Assembly (NCBI GenBank): GCA_004565275.1
Contig: SDOX01000009.1
Location: forward strand, 78,027-142,026
DNA: 64,000 bases
Reading direction: 5' to 3'
Source of the DNA: Nannochloropsis salina CCMP1776
Lineage: Eukaryota > Sar > Eustigmatophyceae > Eustigmatales > Monodopsidaceae
Shown here: positions 21,834 through 32,910 of the stretch, one piece after another
Position numbering within the stretch: the first letter of the stretch is position 1
How the letters are laid out: each line of letters starts with the position of its first letter
Notes under the pieces: model-generated
What the model saw: the letters and a program-made list of their open reading frames with translations, nothing else
The model's database searches: none
Told to the model about the DNA's origin: nothing
Position numbers and translations under genes: made by a program

Positions 21834-23006
21834 TCAAGGCCATTTTGTGAACCCCCACACCTTGATGGCAATCTCCAGCCCCGTTCCCACCTGCCACGCG
21901 AACAAAGCCAGGTTCAATGCGTTCAGGCCGATGTGCAGCGAGCGGGCAGTCTCGTTGCCTTTCTGCATCGCCGGCACCATGGAGGCCGCCACTGCCCACA
22001 GGACTGTTATTCCTGCTCCTGCGTACAGGTGGGGTCCGGGAAACAGCTTCCCGGAGCGGAAAAAGGTATTGAAGCCGCCCAGAATGGAGGTGAAAACTCC
22101 CAGCCCTAGGAGCGTGGAGGCCGTGTTGTAGTGCCGGTCTCGGAAATCGCCTGCAAGCAAAGTCTTGCGCTTCTCGCTCAATGCGGCCATCTGCGTGTCC
22201 AGAACGGCCACGCCGGGCGAACGCAGCAGGTTGAGGTCCGCTTTCATTTGCTTCGCTTCCTCATCGCCTTCTCCCATGTTCTTCAAGGCACTCTCCACCG
22301 AGGCGATCTGTTTCGAGACCGGCAAGGTCACCTTGCTTCCGTCCGAAAGTTTGGGCAGCGAGTCTTTTAACGCGCTCATCTCCCCCGCCAACGTACGGAT
22401 GGTTCGGAACTGCCAGCCCAAGTACCCCGTGTAAGCGGTGGTCAAAAATAAAGCCCCCATGACAATCGGGTGCACGAAGGCGAAGCTCCGTCCTTCCAGG
22501 ATACCATACTCCCCCCCCTTGGCCATAGCCTCCGAGGCTCCCAGGACTAGTGGGGCTACAAATGCCACCCCCTGCGCAATGCTTTTCAGATCCAGTGCTT
22601 CCGGACTTACAGGCAAACCAGGAATAGTCGGCGCAAAAGATTCTTTGGTGTCAAACACGTGGTAAGGCTTTTGTGCGTGCACGCGCGACAAGGAAGGGAG
22701 TCGGGCTGGAGAAATGGTTGAAAAAAAGGAGGAGTGAACACAGGCGAGACCGGCAGGTATTCAATGACACTGCACAACAAGTGCTTCGTGCCATGTCACG
22801 CATACGGACAGTTATCATGAGGGAAAGGCCCCGATGTTAAGATAAGAGGAGAGTCCTGAAGAGAGACCTGCACAATGAGACATACAAGCCTGCACCGAGA
22901 GGTACCCACCTTTCACGCCAGCTCCGATGAAGGCATCAACACGTTGAAGAGAGAAGCATGCGGTAGTGACCACGGTCACCGCCGCCATCGCATAGGTTCC
23001 TCGCAT
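21834..23006 (-). CDS. plastid membrane protein, DUF4079-like
   Basis: Two exons on the minus strand, 23006-22910 and 22705-21834 (322 aa), joined AAAG/GTGGGT to CTCCAG/CCCGAC in phase 1. Exon 1 is a bipartite presequence: signal peptide AAVTVVTTACFSLQRVDA then Phe26. The mature protein has a conserved membrane core: FVHPIVMGALFLTTAYTGYL (about 110-130), a central helical hairpin (LAGEMSALKDSLPKL to MAALSEKRK), and a second membrane half with RHYNTASTLLGLGVFTSILG and ARSLHIGLNALNLALFAWQ. His residues in the membrane segments (FVHP, HYN, SLHIGLN) recall haem or pigment ligands, but that is inference. Plants, algae and cyanobacteria have related proteins of unknown function in plastid or thylakoid membranes. 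Confidence 0.8.
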
Positions 23007-23529
23007 GGTGACTTTTTCCTTGTGCCCTAAGGGAAGTCAAGTACGTGTGTAAGACGGCGGAGGAGACTAGCCTGGTATTGCCCCAATTTGTTTTTCAGTG
23101 CCGGTGTTACAACACACCAATGAATGACAAAGCGTATCAAGAATACCCATACTATGATTCCTTCGAGACATCACGGCGAATGCGACAGGTGCGGTCTCCG
23201 AGAGTCCGTCGTGGCAAACATGATTCAGCATCCATTACCCAAATAGCTTTGAAGCGATATGTCTCTCCGGCGACTCCGCTGGCTACACGATGAAAGCCGC
23301 ACAAAAATCGACAAGGCAGCGACGGTGCGGACTTCCACGCAACGAATTCCCTTTCCACGTCAGAATTCTACTCCACTCCCTGATCAAAGGGCACGGTTTA
23401 AAGTATCTTCTGGGCAATTTCCTGCTTTTGACCTCCCCCCTGCTTACCCCCCGATACCACTCAGGTTACCACCCTACCCATTCCCATCAGCCTCTTGAAA
23501 ACTGCACACTTGGCAGCGAGGACGGGGAA
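23007..23529. other. divergent promoter region
   Basis: Lies between the DUF4079-like gene and the SNF2 gene. The frame of the SNF2 gene stays open back to an ATG at 23290, but the 80 residues this would add do not look like conserved protein. Confidence 0.4.
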
Positions 23530-26500
23530 ATGGAGGAGGATGGCCTGGTGGTGGACCTTTATGGACGATGGGAATGCCCAGTGTGTACATTGATCAATGA
23601 CGGGGGAGATGATGGCGTTGCCACGTGCTGCCGGGCCTGTGAGACTCCGCGGCTCCTTAATGCCCCATGGACATGCCGATATTGCACCCTAATCAACCAG
23701 TCCGCGCTCAAACGATGTGATGCATGCGGTAAAAAAAGAAAAAGGAGAAGGCTAGTGGAAGGGGAAGGCGCAGGGCACGGGCAGGACACCGCGCCTACTG
23801 GAATCAAGCTGCATGCCCTCGGTCGTGAGAAGCCAAGTCTCCCTGCTACAGCGGCCACTCCCACGTTTCTTCCTTCCCACACCGGCTCTACGTATGCGAG
23901 CTGTGCGACTGGTGAGGGAGAAGACGAGGATGACGACGAGGATTTAAGAACACAGGAGGCGTTTGCACGCTCCCTCTTCGACGAGTTCGTGCTACCCATC
24001 CAACGGAAAGCCAATTCTCCCTTAAAATGCTTATGCTGCGGCAAAATCCATTCTACACGACGGATCATGACAATGCATTTCGTGAAAATGCATTTAGGAG
24101 TGTTTAATGGGGCGTTCGATCTTGAGAATGACAAGGCGCTCCGGGCCCTACGGACACAAGCTGACGAAGCAATGGCTCGTGCGCTGCAACGGGAGGAAAA
24201 CGGGCTCCCAGGTGAGAATGAAGAGGGAATCACGGCGGAGATGAGGCACGAAGAATCTACGAGTCAGGCATCACCTGCATGTCTTCCAGGGGGAAGACGG
24301 GGAGAGAAGAGGCGCACGCACATGCGGAAGCGGCGTTTGCGGATGACCTTTTTGGAGGAGGAGGACGAGGGCGAGAAGGACGAGAGCGAGGAGGAGGAGA
24401 GCGAGGAGGAGGAGAGCGACGCGAGCAGCGATGCGATGGGAGATGGAAGTTGGGATGGCGTGCCCGTGGTAGGGCCGACGACTCGGGCGGGCACCACCCT
24501 TGTCTACCAACCACGGCCTCCCTCGTCCTACTCGATGGGCCCAGGGAAAGACAGGGAGAGGGAAGGAGGGAGAGCAGGAGGATCAACGCGTCCGGTGCGG
24601 GAGTCAGAGCGGGAGATGGAGGAGAGGAAGCGGAAGCGGTTGCCGCTGTTGATGGAACGGACGCGGGAAATTCGGAGCCGGTTGGAGCAGGGCATCGCCT
24701 CCTTGCGGGCGGCGGCGGGAGGAAAGGACAGAGGAGGAGAAAAGGAAGGAGGGGAAGGGAAGGGGGAGGCTGAGGAGGGGCAGCGGTCTAGAGCGTCGCT
24801 CCTGTGCGGGAGGACTCTGAGAGGCCACCAGGAGCAGGGGCTCTCTTGGCTGCTTTCTCTGCACCGGAACGGGTTGAACGGGATCTTGGCCGACGAAATG
24901 GTAGGTTAAGACTGGAATGGCTGGGTAAAAAGAGAGGAGCGGCGCAGGGTTCGTGGAGTCGTTTAGGTATGATGCGATTCTTTGTCAAGCCATCATCTTC
25001 TTCCTTCCCTCCCTCCGTTCTTCCTTCCCTCCTTCCCTCCCTCCCTTTTCCCTCCCCTTCTTCCCTCCATCGATGCGCAGGGACTGGGGAAAACCCTCCA
25101 AGTCATCGCCCTCCTCCTCCACCTCCACCGTTCTAACCCTATACCGGCGCCGCATCTAATCGTCCTCCCCCTCTCCGTCCTCGATAGCTGGGAGCAGGAG
25201 CTGCGAGCGGTCGCCCCCCAGGCCTGTGTCCACGTGCATCGAGGAGAACAAAACGCGCGAAAATTGGCCTTCCGCCGGGCTATTCATGCCCGGGCTGCTC
25301 ATTTCCGCTGTGCGTCTCGCCCCTGTAAAGCTCCCGGGAGAGCGGAGAGCACCCCGGGGGAGCCTCCTTCTCCTTTCCCGCCCCCTCTCCCCCTCCTTCT
25401 CGTCCTCACCACCTACGACATTCTCCTTCGCGACTTTGCCCTGCTCCGTCTGGGACCCCGCGCTCCGCTCCCTTCCTGGCATTATCTTATTGTCGACGAA
25501 GGCCACCGGCTCAAAAATGCGCGAAGCAAATTGCTGCACCAGCTGGCCCGCCTGCCCACCGCCCGACGCTTGCTCGTCACGGGCACGCCATTACAGAATG
25601 ACCTGAAAGAACTCTTCACCCTCCTGGCCTTCATTCAACCCACCGTGTTCCACCACGCCTCAAGCCTGCAAGAATGGTTCGAGAGGGCGTGCGATACAGA
25701 GGGAGGGGGCGCTTCGGCCCTCGATAGCGGCCTCCCCCGCCTGCCTCACACCGACGCGTCCCACGGAGGCACGCCAGGGGGAGCCACTGGCACGGGAAGA
25801 GCAGTGCGGGAGAAGGAGCTCCGACCGGTGGTGCTGAGTAAGGAGGAGGAGAGTCTGGTCCTCTGCCAGCTGCACAGCGTCCTCCGCCCCTTCCTTCTCC
25901 GGCGCACCAAGTCTCAAGTCCTGTCTCACCTTCCCCAGAAACAAGAACGGCTTCTCGCTTGCCCCCTCTCCGCCTGGCAACGTCGGCTCTACCGCCTCTT
26001 GGAAGATCTGTCCCGTGCCCCTCCCTCCGCCCCCATCTACCTCCTTCCCCCGTCCTCCGCCCCTCGTCTCACCACCTCCAACCTCCTCAATCAGCTCCGC
26101 AAGGTCTGTAACCACCCCTTCCTTCTCCTCGACTCCCAGGACCTCAGCCGCTTTCTCCCCTCCTCGTCCCCCTCCCTCTCCCCTCTCGCCGCCACCTCCC
26201 CTTTCTTCCTCTCCTCGTCTGGGAAGCTCCTCGTCCTCGCCCGCCTCCTGCGCCGGCTCCAGGCCCTGGGTCGTCGACCCCTGATATTTTCCCAGTTCAC
26301 CACATCCCTCGACCTGATCGAGGACTTCTTTATCCATCGGGGGTTGCCCTATTGCCGTCTCGACGGTCGGACGCCAGCTGACGCCCGCGCGGAGATAATC
26401 GCCGAATTCAACGGCGGAAGACGTGCCTCGTTCACGGCCTTTTTGATTACCACCCGGGCGGGTGGGGTCGGTCTCAACCTCCAGGCAGGCGCCGACACGG

Positions 26501-27572
26501 TGATTATCTTCGACAGTGATTGGAACCCGCAGAGCGACGCGCAAGCCATGGCGCGGTGCCACCGGATCGGCCAGACCGAGGAGGTGCTTGTGCTCAGGCT
26601 CGTGTCGGTGGGGAAGGGAGGAGGAGGGAAGACGGTGGAGGAAAATTTGCTGGAGGTGGCGCGGGCCAAGATGAAGAAGGAGGCGACCGTGATTGGGCGG
26701 GGGAGGTTTACGTGGGGGGAGGCAGGAAGGGGTGGAGGTGAAGAGGAGGGGCGTGATGCAAGATGCCATGGCCAGAAGACAGAAGGGAGCGGGAAAGGGT
26801 CTGGAAGTGGAGAGGGAGCCCAGGCATGGACCGAAGGGGAATGTAAGGATATGAGCGAAGGGGAGAGGCACAGGGGGGAAAGCCTTGCGAAAGACGTAGA
26901 GAAGCTCGCGTTTCCGTCACACCTGCTGAGCAAGCAGGCGCTGGACGTGGCGTGCGCGCGAAACGAGCACGAGCTGGAACGATTGCAAGCGATCGATGGA
27001 GAGGAGGAGGATAGATTGATGGAGGAAAGGGGCATACCCGAGTGGTGGGAGTGGCTAGAAGGGGAAATGAGGAAAGGAGGGGAAGAGGAAGCAGGTACAC
27101 TGGAAGGGAAGAGGAAGCGGCAGAGGACTGGGCGATACGTCACGCTGGATGAATCAGCGATGTTCAAACAACAGGTGAAGGAGATGAGGGAGGTAATGGA
27201 AGAGGAGACATCGAAGGGGCAGGAGGGAGAAACAGGCGGAAGGAAGGAGAAGGCAGGTGCAGGGCGGAGGCCTGACAGCCAAACGAGGCGGGTAGAGTCT
27301 CAAGACAAAAGAAGCACGGCCTCACGCACCCAAAACAAAGTAGGAAGACAACAAACGAGGGAGGCAGCTGCAAGATGTACGGCCCTTGATGAGAATAAAA
27401 GCCGATTGAAAAGGGTGAGCGGCAGAATGATTACGGAGGAGGAGGGAGAGAAAGAGGAAATAGACGATGACGTTAATGTGAATGCCGGTGACGAGGAAGA
27501 CGCAGATAAAACACAACAAAAAAACGAGGATAAAGGTAGGGCTGAGAAAAAAGAAGAAGAAGAGGAAGAAGA

Positions 27573-27606
<34 letters not shown>

Positions 27607-27717
27607 AATGATGACGATGATGAGATATCGGATGACGAGGCTGACAGAATGGATGACAAAGACGACGACAGCTGGGATGAGTGGGACCTTGAAATGTCCG
27701 AAAATGAGGAGGACTAA
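23530..27717 (+). CDS. SNF2-family chromatin-remodelling ATPase with zinc fingers
   Basis: Exons 23530-24900 and 25081-27717 (1335 aa). The junction falls inside the ATPase P-loop: ILADEM at the end of exon 1 joins GLGKTLQVIALLL in exon 2. Two RanBP2-type zinc fingers open the protein (WECPVCTLIN...CCRAC and WTCRYCTLINQSALKRCDAC), followed by a C2H2-like finger (CLCCGKIHSTRRIMTMH). The two helicase lobes are complete: DEGHRLKN (motif II), LLVTGTPLQNDLKELF, the second lobe RLDGRTPADARAEIIAEF, and GGVGLNLQAGADTVIIFDSD with CHRIGQTEE. Such enzymes slide or evict nucleosomes in the nucleus. A ~350-residue charged tail ends in an almost pure Glu run. It does not clearly fit ISWI or CHD because no SANT or chromodomain is visible. 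The start could also be ATG 23290. Confidence 0.9.
27551..27607 (+). repeat. GAA/GAG trinucleotide run coding poly-Glu
   Basis: About 57 bp of purine-only GAA/GAG codons inside the SNF2 3' end, encoding an acidic stretch before the DDDDE-rich terminus. Likely slippage-prone. Confidence 0.9.
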
Positions 27718-27948
27718 TTGGATCAAAAATACAGAAATAGAGTTCCAAAAGGAAATGAGGACCGCACTTGCAGTTAATTAAAAAGCACGTACAAAGAAAA
27801 AACAGGGATCGTAGAAAAATCCTTCCATTTTGGTCCCCAGATGTTGATCATAACTATAGCTTCATACATCTGTTTTTGATTGGTACACTTGCTTTGGTTG
27901 ACATGTCCAGTCTTGAGTATTTTACACGAGAACCCGTTCATCTTGTCC

Positions 27949-28218
27949 TTATTTGGTCCCCCATTGCATGGCATTCTGCCCTGTGAACGCCGCATCCCGT
28001 TGTGCCTGTTCTCTTCGTTCCGTCTGCTCCTTCAATCGCTCGCCTCCACCCCCTTGCTTAAAATTGTTTCTCCGGGCCTCTGCAGCCTCTGCGCGGCGTG
28101 CCCGGAGTGCTTCCTTCTCGTGTGCACTTAGGACGTATGGGCTAGCGCCATGGTCTCCATGTGTGTCACCGGCAGATGCAGTCGTGCCACCGCTTGCACA
28201 ACAACAAAGGGCTCCCAT
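27949..28218 (-). CDS. SVIP-like small VCP/p97-interacting protein
   Basis: Single exon, 89 aa. The N-terminus MGALCCC predicts N-myristoylation on Gly2 plus palmitoylation, so membrane attachment. Residues 39-49 match the VCP-interacting motif R-x5-A-A-x2-R exactly (Arg39, Ala45, Ala46, Arg49) within a basic helix. Animal SVIP has the same plan: acylated N-terminus, VIM helix, ~77 aa, and an aromatic C-terminal tail; here the end is MQWGTK. SVIP inhibits or redirects p97/VCP in ER-associated degradation and lysosomal dynamics. Convergent with the SNF2 gene, 231 bp apart. Assignment rests on motif and layout, not on extended similarity. Confidence 0.65.
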   Translation of the reverse strand: MGALCCCASGGTTASAGDTHGDHGASPYVLSAHEKEALRARRAEAAEARRNNFKQGGGGERLKEQTERREQAQRDAAFTGQNAMQWGTK

Positions 28219-28391
28219 CCTATTTGATATAATAGGAGTATGTATGAGTGTGTTGGGTTTTTCTTCGGCTAGTAAACGGATATCACAGAGACCGCGATCT
28301 ACAGGATTGCAAGCTGACTCCAGTTTATTGGTTTATCATTTTAAACGCCAGCGCAAGAACCCTATTCCAGCCTCAAAGTCAAACGAGGCTC

Positions 28392-28583
28392 TTATCTAAG
28401 CTGGCATGTACGTCCAAGGCCTGCCTGGCATACTTTCCAGGTGCTGGGTCGTAGTAAATTAGGCATGACCGTTGCAACGACTGACGAACATGCCAACGCT
28501 TCTGCTTCAACTTGCGAAAGATTCGCTCTCTGTGCAGCTCCGTAAACCAATAGAAACCCAGCAAAAGTTACTGTGGCTCTCAT
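28392..28583 (-). CDS. possible small secreted protein, 63 aa
   Basis: A minus-strand ATG frame begins MRATVTFAGFLLVYGAAQRA, a plausible signal peptide, followed by a Leu/Ala/Val-rich stretch with two or three Cys. It sits between the SVIP-like gene (same strand, downstream) and the divergent FYVE gene. A donor-like GAAA/GTATGC near 28431 suggests it might splice further. No family recognised; a chance frame cannot be excluded. Confidence 0.28.
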   Translation of the reverse strand: MRATVTFAGFLLVYGAAQRANLSQVEAEALACSSVVATVMPNLLRPSTWKVCQAGLGRTCQLR

Positions 28584-28778
28584 CAGGACGGTATTGTTTG
28601 AAATGTATATATCGATTTGAATTGAGTGCCAGAAGGCTACTCCATACTAGGGATTTGGTGGAGCAGCAACGCACGATACTCACTCCATTCTGACCTCCCT
28701 GCTTCACGTGCCAGGCATCGAACAGGCCCGGAGCCGTAGCGTACCCTACTTTGTGGGTTTCTCGCTTCCCAGCAACGT

Positions 28779-29940
28779 ATGGAGGAGCATGATTTCTTTG
28801 ACAAACTGCTTCAGTCGAATTTGCCCGTGCCTGAATTTCCGACACAGGGAAAGCCGTGGGTACAAGACGATATCCAGCAGTACTTATTTATCTTCAGTAG
28901 CTGTATCGACAAATGACACTGTGGTCCCGCTTCAAAGAATAAAAAAAGGTGGTGGCGCGGCTCTCACTACGTCAATCTCTGACTTGGCGGCCGTACCAGT
29001 GCATCCTGCTATTGCGTTGCCAAGATATGTGATGGACGAGGAGGTGGAGGTACGTGCTGGTGTCTTGGGGCACAACTCTCGATTTTACATGCTTCATCAG
29101 CTCATCTCGATGGTTCAATCTATGATCCATGTAATGTGGTACGAATATTAACTTTGTACTTCTATTAGTTTTATGTTTCCGACAATCCTCACGTTGTCGT
29201 CATCATTGCCTTTCTCCTAGCGGTGCTTCGCATGCGCGGTCCCCTTTGATTTCGCGCAGAGACGTCATCACTGTCGGCGTTGCCGCAACATTTTCTGTGC
29301 GGCTTGTACGTCCCGAGAGCGGCCCGTCCTGCTCTACAGGCTGTCCGATCCTGTCCGTGTGTGTCTTCGCTGCGGAAACGAAGTAGGAAAGGAGAATGAA
29401 TTTGTGGACCGGCATTTAAAGGGCTTGACGGAAGGGTTGGAAGTGACGGTGACACGGGGTGTCAGCGCCGTGCTTGGCCGACGACAGCCAGTCTCTCTCA
29501 TTCTCTCTGCAGATCTGAAGACACTCCAAGTCGTCGATCTTCCTTCGCTTCCCGCCTACCACGACGCCTCCCGCCCTCCGTCTTCGCTCGACTGCCCACG
29601 CATCCTTATGCACTTCCCCCTGGTGGACATTGGTGGGGTCTCGGAGGAAGGCCCACTCTCCTTCCTAATCTTAACCAGCACGGGCGTTCGACGCAAATTT
29701 GAAACGAGCGGACCGGGGCAACGGCAGGCATGGGTGGCGGCGATACGGGAAGCGGCGCGGCTTCTCCCTTCGATGGCAGGGTTGCGAAAGAGAATCGAGG
29801 AGGAACGGATCCAACGTGCGACACAAGAGAGGATGGCGATGGCGGAGCGACATGAAAAGGATGCGTTGCTAGCGAAGAAAAGGGAGAAGGCGGCCCTCCG
29901 GCATGCCATCGCAGACAAGTACGGTCTGGCGAGAAGATGA
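28779..29940 (+). CDS. FYVE zinc-finger protein with PH-like domain
   Basis: Proposed exons 28779-28879, 28938-29049 and 29221-29940 (310 aa). The exon 2/3 junction (GAG/GTACGT to CTCCTAG/CGG) is firm; the 58-bp first intron is chosen by phase and is less sure. The FYVE finger starts at about residue 72: CFAC, QRRHHCRRCRNIFCAAC and PVRVCLRC give eight ligands plus the basic RRHHCRRC and RVC motifs that bind PI3P on endosomes. The usual upstream WxxD is YVMD here. A ~120-residue PH-like fold follows, ending in the typical Trp helix (RQAWVAAIREAARLL), then a charged coiled coil. Expected role: endosomal membrane recruitment. Together with Rab5 at 38.5 kb it suggests an early endosome system, though the genes are not adjacent. 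Confidence 0.75.
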
Positions 29941-30767
29941 ATCACAGGCTTCCAAGTCTCCCGTATGCCGAGGGATCTGGACAGAAAAAAAGCAACTTGT
30001 GGGCTGCTACAGCGGTATGAAGTGAAGGGTAGATGTGAGACAAATGGGGACCGTATGTGCAGCCGTGTAATGATGGATGGGGTGACAGAGTGAGGACGTG
30101 GGGGGGTCAGGGGGCAGGGAAGGGGCAGGCAAACGAGGCGGGATTAGATGCTTGTCGTGTCCCCAAAGTATGTACAAACGACCGAACCGAACCTTAAAGA
30201 AAGTGCTAAAGTAAGACTGGAACCGTGTTCGTGGTTGAGAAACGGGCTCGCGAGACGCTCCTTGAGTGCTCCTCCCCCTGTTTCGGGAGGCTGGTGGCGG
30301 CCCATTTAATTCTCCACTTCTCCGCCTTCCCCTTTGCCTCTATTTTGCCCTAGTAACGTCAAAACCGCGCTACTTTCTCTCCACTCAATCATCATCACCA
30401 CCGTGCTTCCCCTTCCCTTGAACATCCGATGTCTTTCTGCCTTCCTGTGGCCTGCCGTATGCTCTGAGTTTCTTCTTTCTCTCAAGCCGCAACGCCATCC
30501 GCCCAGCCTGTGTCCACCTCTTCCCATAGCCACACGCATTCAAGCCGGACAACTTACTTTCCCCTTGACCCCTTTCCACCCCTTCCCCTCCATGCCCTTA
30601 ACGGTTTCTCACAGCCAGACACTCTGTCAAGCTTCCTCGCGCCCAACATTCCCCCTTCGCGCCCCAGGCGTCTCCCGCAGGTGAGTTCACCACCTGCCTG
30701 GCCTGTGTCTGCCAACCATCCCCCCTGTCCCTCTCCCCCGCCCTCTTGCCGTCGTCAATCTTCTCCT
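29941..30767. other. facing 3' ends, pyrimidine-rich
   Basis: About 830 bp between the FYVE gene stop and the stop of the minus-strand helical-repeat gene. The second half (30480-30780) is C/T-rich. Open frames here are low complexity and not supported as genes. Confidence 0.4.
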
Positions 30768-32263
30768 CTACAGCTCCACCCGGCCCCGCCCCGCCCCTGC
30801 CTTGCCCATGGGGAGCCCCGCCGCGCCCCCCATCTTGGCCATCTCACTCTCGAGGTCCTTCATGAAGGCCTCCAGTTTCGCAGGGTCCTTCTGCAGCTCC
30901 TCCTGAATGGATGGTAAATAAAAGTCGGAACCGGTGCAGGTGTCTGCTGACTACCAAAAAAGGACCCGAAAAGGCGGGGAGGAAGGGAAGGAAGGAGGGA
31001 GGGGAAGAGGGAGGGAGGGAGAGCTTACGGTCAAGGCTTGGGCCTGTTGCATGGCCTCCGCAAACATCGGAGATTCTGCCATCTTCTTCATCTCGCGCTG
31101 GAAGTCCGGATCCGCCATCTGAAGAAGGTCGAGAAAATAAGGGAAAGAACGGATATCAGCACGTGAAAGGCCTCTGCGCAAGGAGCGACGAGAGTCAAGG
31201 GCAGCTTAGGGGGAGGAGAAAGATGGAAAGGGTGAGAAGGTGGAGTGAAAGAAAAGCGGCGGAGAGAAAAAGCCCGTCCACAAAATTACCAGGGACTCCA
31301 CCTCCTTGACGACCGCCGGGTCCTTGAGCATGTCCATGGCCTGCATTAGTCCTGAGGGGTCTTGGACCGAGGCGGCCAGGGTCTCCAGTCCCGTGCGTGC
31401 CGACTCCGTGCCATCCTCCGCATTGCCTTGCATGGCCGCCAGCATTTTGGATTGGAAGGCCTCCAGGGCCTTGGGGTCATTGGCCAGCTTTTCCGCCATT
31501 TTTAACGACTCCTTGACAGCGTCGCTGTTCATGTATCTGGGAGGGGGAAGTGAGAGGAGCAGATTAGCTCGAAGACGATACGTAAGACGCAGTGATGATT
31601 GAGGGAAATAGAAACATCTGCAACCCCAGTGTAAGACTCGTCAATCCATTTTCGGTCCTTTCAGAGAACGACTACTCAAAAGTTCCGAGGGATAAACATT
31701 ATCACCACTTACTCGGCCATGTAAGCTTGGAATTCTGGGTCCTCCAATAGCGTCTCTACCTCACGCATGATCTCTGGATCTTTTTGCATGTTCATGAGCT
31801 CCTGCATGCCGCTGGGATTGGCAACTAAATGGGATGGAGAGAGAGATTAAGCAAGGTCAAGACTCGACGGCCTCGAATCCTTGGGGTTGATCGTCTGGTA
31901 GTATAAAAGAGCATTTCTAAAAATGCAAAATGGTTTATGAAGGAGATCGAGGTCATATATACATGATACTTAGCAAAGAAAATACGCACAAGTCATATCA
32001 AGAGGTCTTGCTTCAATAACACAATCATCCCCCACCCTATGGATCGATCAATTGCATCACTTACAAAGGTCTTGGAAGGCTTCAAGTCCCATATTCGCGC
32101 TTTCAGTGCCTGTAAACACTTTTTCTTCATGTTGTTGCTCCTGTTGCTTCTTTTTTTTGGCCAGTTTACTGAAAAGGGCGTCCGCAGAGGAAGAGACAAG
32201 GAAGAGGACGAGGACCCCCAAGAGCAAAGCCACGGGCCTCAGAAAGGATGCTGGGCGACTCAT
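30768..32263 (-). CDS. secretory-pathway protein with two DP/STI1-like helical repeats
   Basis: Five exons on the minus strand: 32263-32065, 31824-31713, 31536-31290, 31118-31029 and 30902-30768 (260 aa); all junctions GT-AG and in phase. Residues 1-29 are a signal peptide (VALLLGVLVLFLVSSSADA). The rest is alpha-helical and made of two copies of one unit. Copy 1 has NPSGMQELMNMQKDP, EVETLLEDPEFQAYM and DPKALEAFQ; copy 2 has DPSGLMQAMDMLKDP, EVESLMADPDFQREM and DPAKLEAFM. The Asn/Asp-Pro helix caps and Met-rich grooves resemble STI1 (DP) modules of Sti1/Hop and ubiquilin, which hold hydrophobic segments. Could be a secretory or plastid-lumen chaperone; the residue after ADA is Leu, not Phe, so plastid import is not predicted. 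Confidence 0.72.
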
Positions 32264-32434
32264 GATGCGTTTTTATTTGCCTAAGAGGGCACAAATAACA
32301 AAATGGCACGAATAAGAAACTTAAGACTTTCGTACGTCAACTTCTTCCCGCGGGCGTCGTGTTTCAGATCATAAAGTGGCCTGACAAGTGCCTGCAGCTC
32401 GAGCAACAGCACCAGCGGCCCGGGTTCAAGGATA

Positions 32435-32650
32435 CTACGTCCCTGCCTCCTCTTTGAGGCCATAACCATGACCAATACTGCCAAAGTTGCCCGACACGCC
32501 ATTGATGACACGTCCTAGCAGGTGCATGCTACCCTGCGACCACCCTTCCAAGCCTCCAGGGCCTGCCGTGGCATGGTTTGACGCCTCGCAGAGATTCGGG
32601 CACTGCTCCCGTGTTGGTTGACGGCGGGAGGCGGGAAAGTCGTATATCAT
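32435..32650 (-). CDS. possible small ORF, 71 aa
   Basis: A minus-strand frame from ATG 32650 to TAG 32435 has protein-like composition with a Gly-rich second half (HLLGRVINGVSGNFGSIGHG). It lies 172 bp upstream of the helical-repeat gene on the same strand and inside the region that must also hold the CAF-1 promoter. An acceptor-like CGCCTAG precedes it, so it may be a terminal exon. A second, overlapping frame (32281-32511) also looks partly coding. No family recognised. Confidence 0.25.
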   Translation of the reverse strand: MIYDFPASRRQPTREQCPNLCEASNHATAGPGGLEGWSQGSMHLLGRVINGVSGNFGSIGHGYGLKEEAGT

Positions 32651-32910
32651 TTGCTTCGCCAAGCCTTCTTTCTAGGCGATAATTTCACTTCCAGCTTGGC
32701 TCCTGCCCTGCGTGTGCATTCCCCCAAGGTGTGCGTCCTGTTTTAAGGCTCGGAGGAGGTCTTAAGTATGGCGTCTGATAATGTGTCGTAGACGAGTGTC
32801 ACCAAAAGAGTAAGGAAATGGATGGTAATCTCTCTCTCCCCCCCCCTCCTAGGGTACAGAAATCGGAAGGACGCACACCAGCTTTCTTGCCTGCACCTAC
32901 CACCAGCACG

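Noticed and set aside
30660-30690. Strong CAG/GTGAGT donor on the plus strand
   Set aside because: It lies in pyrimidine-rich facing 3' sequence with no coding exon before it.
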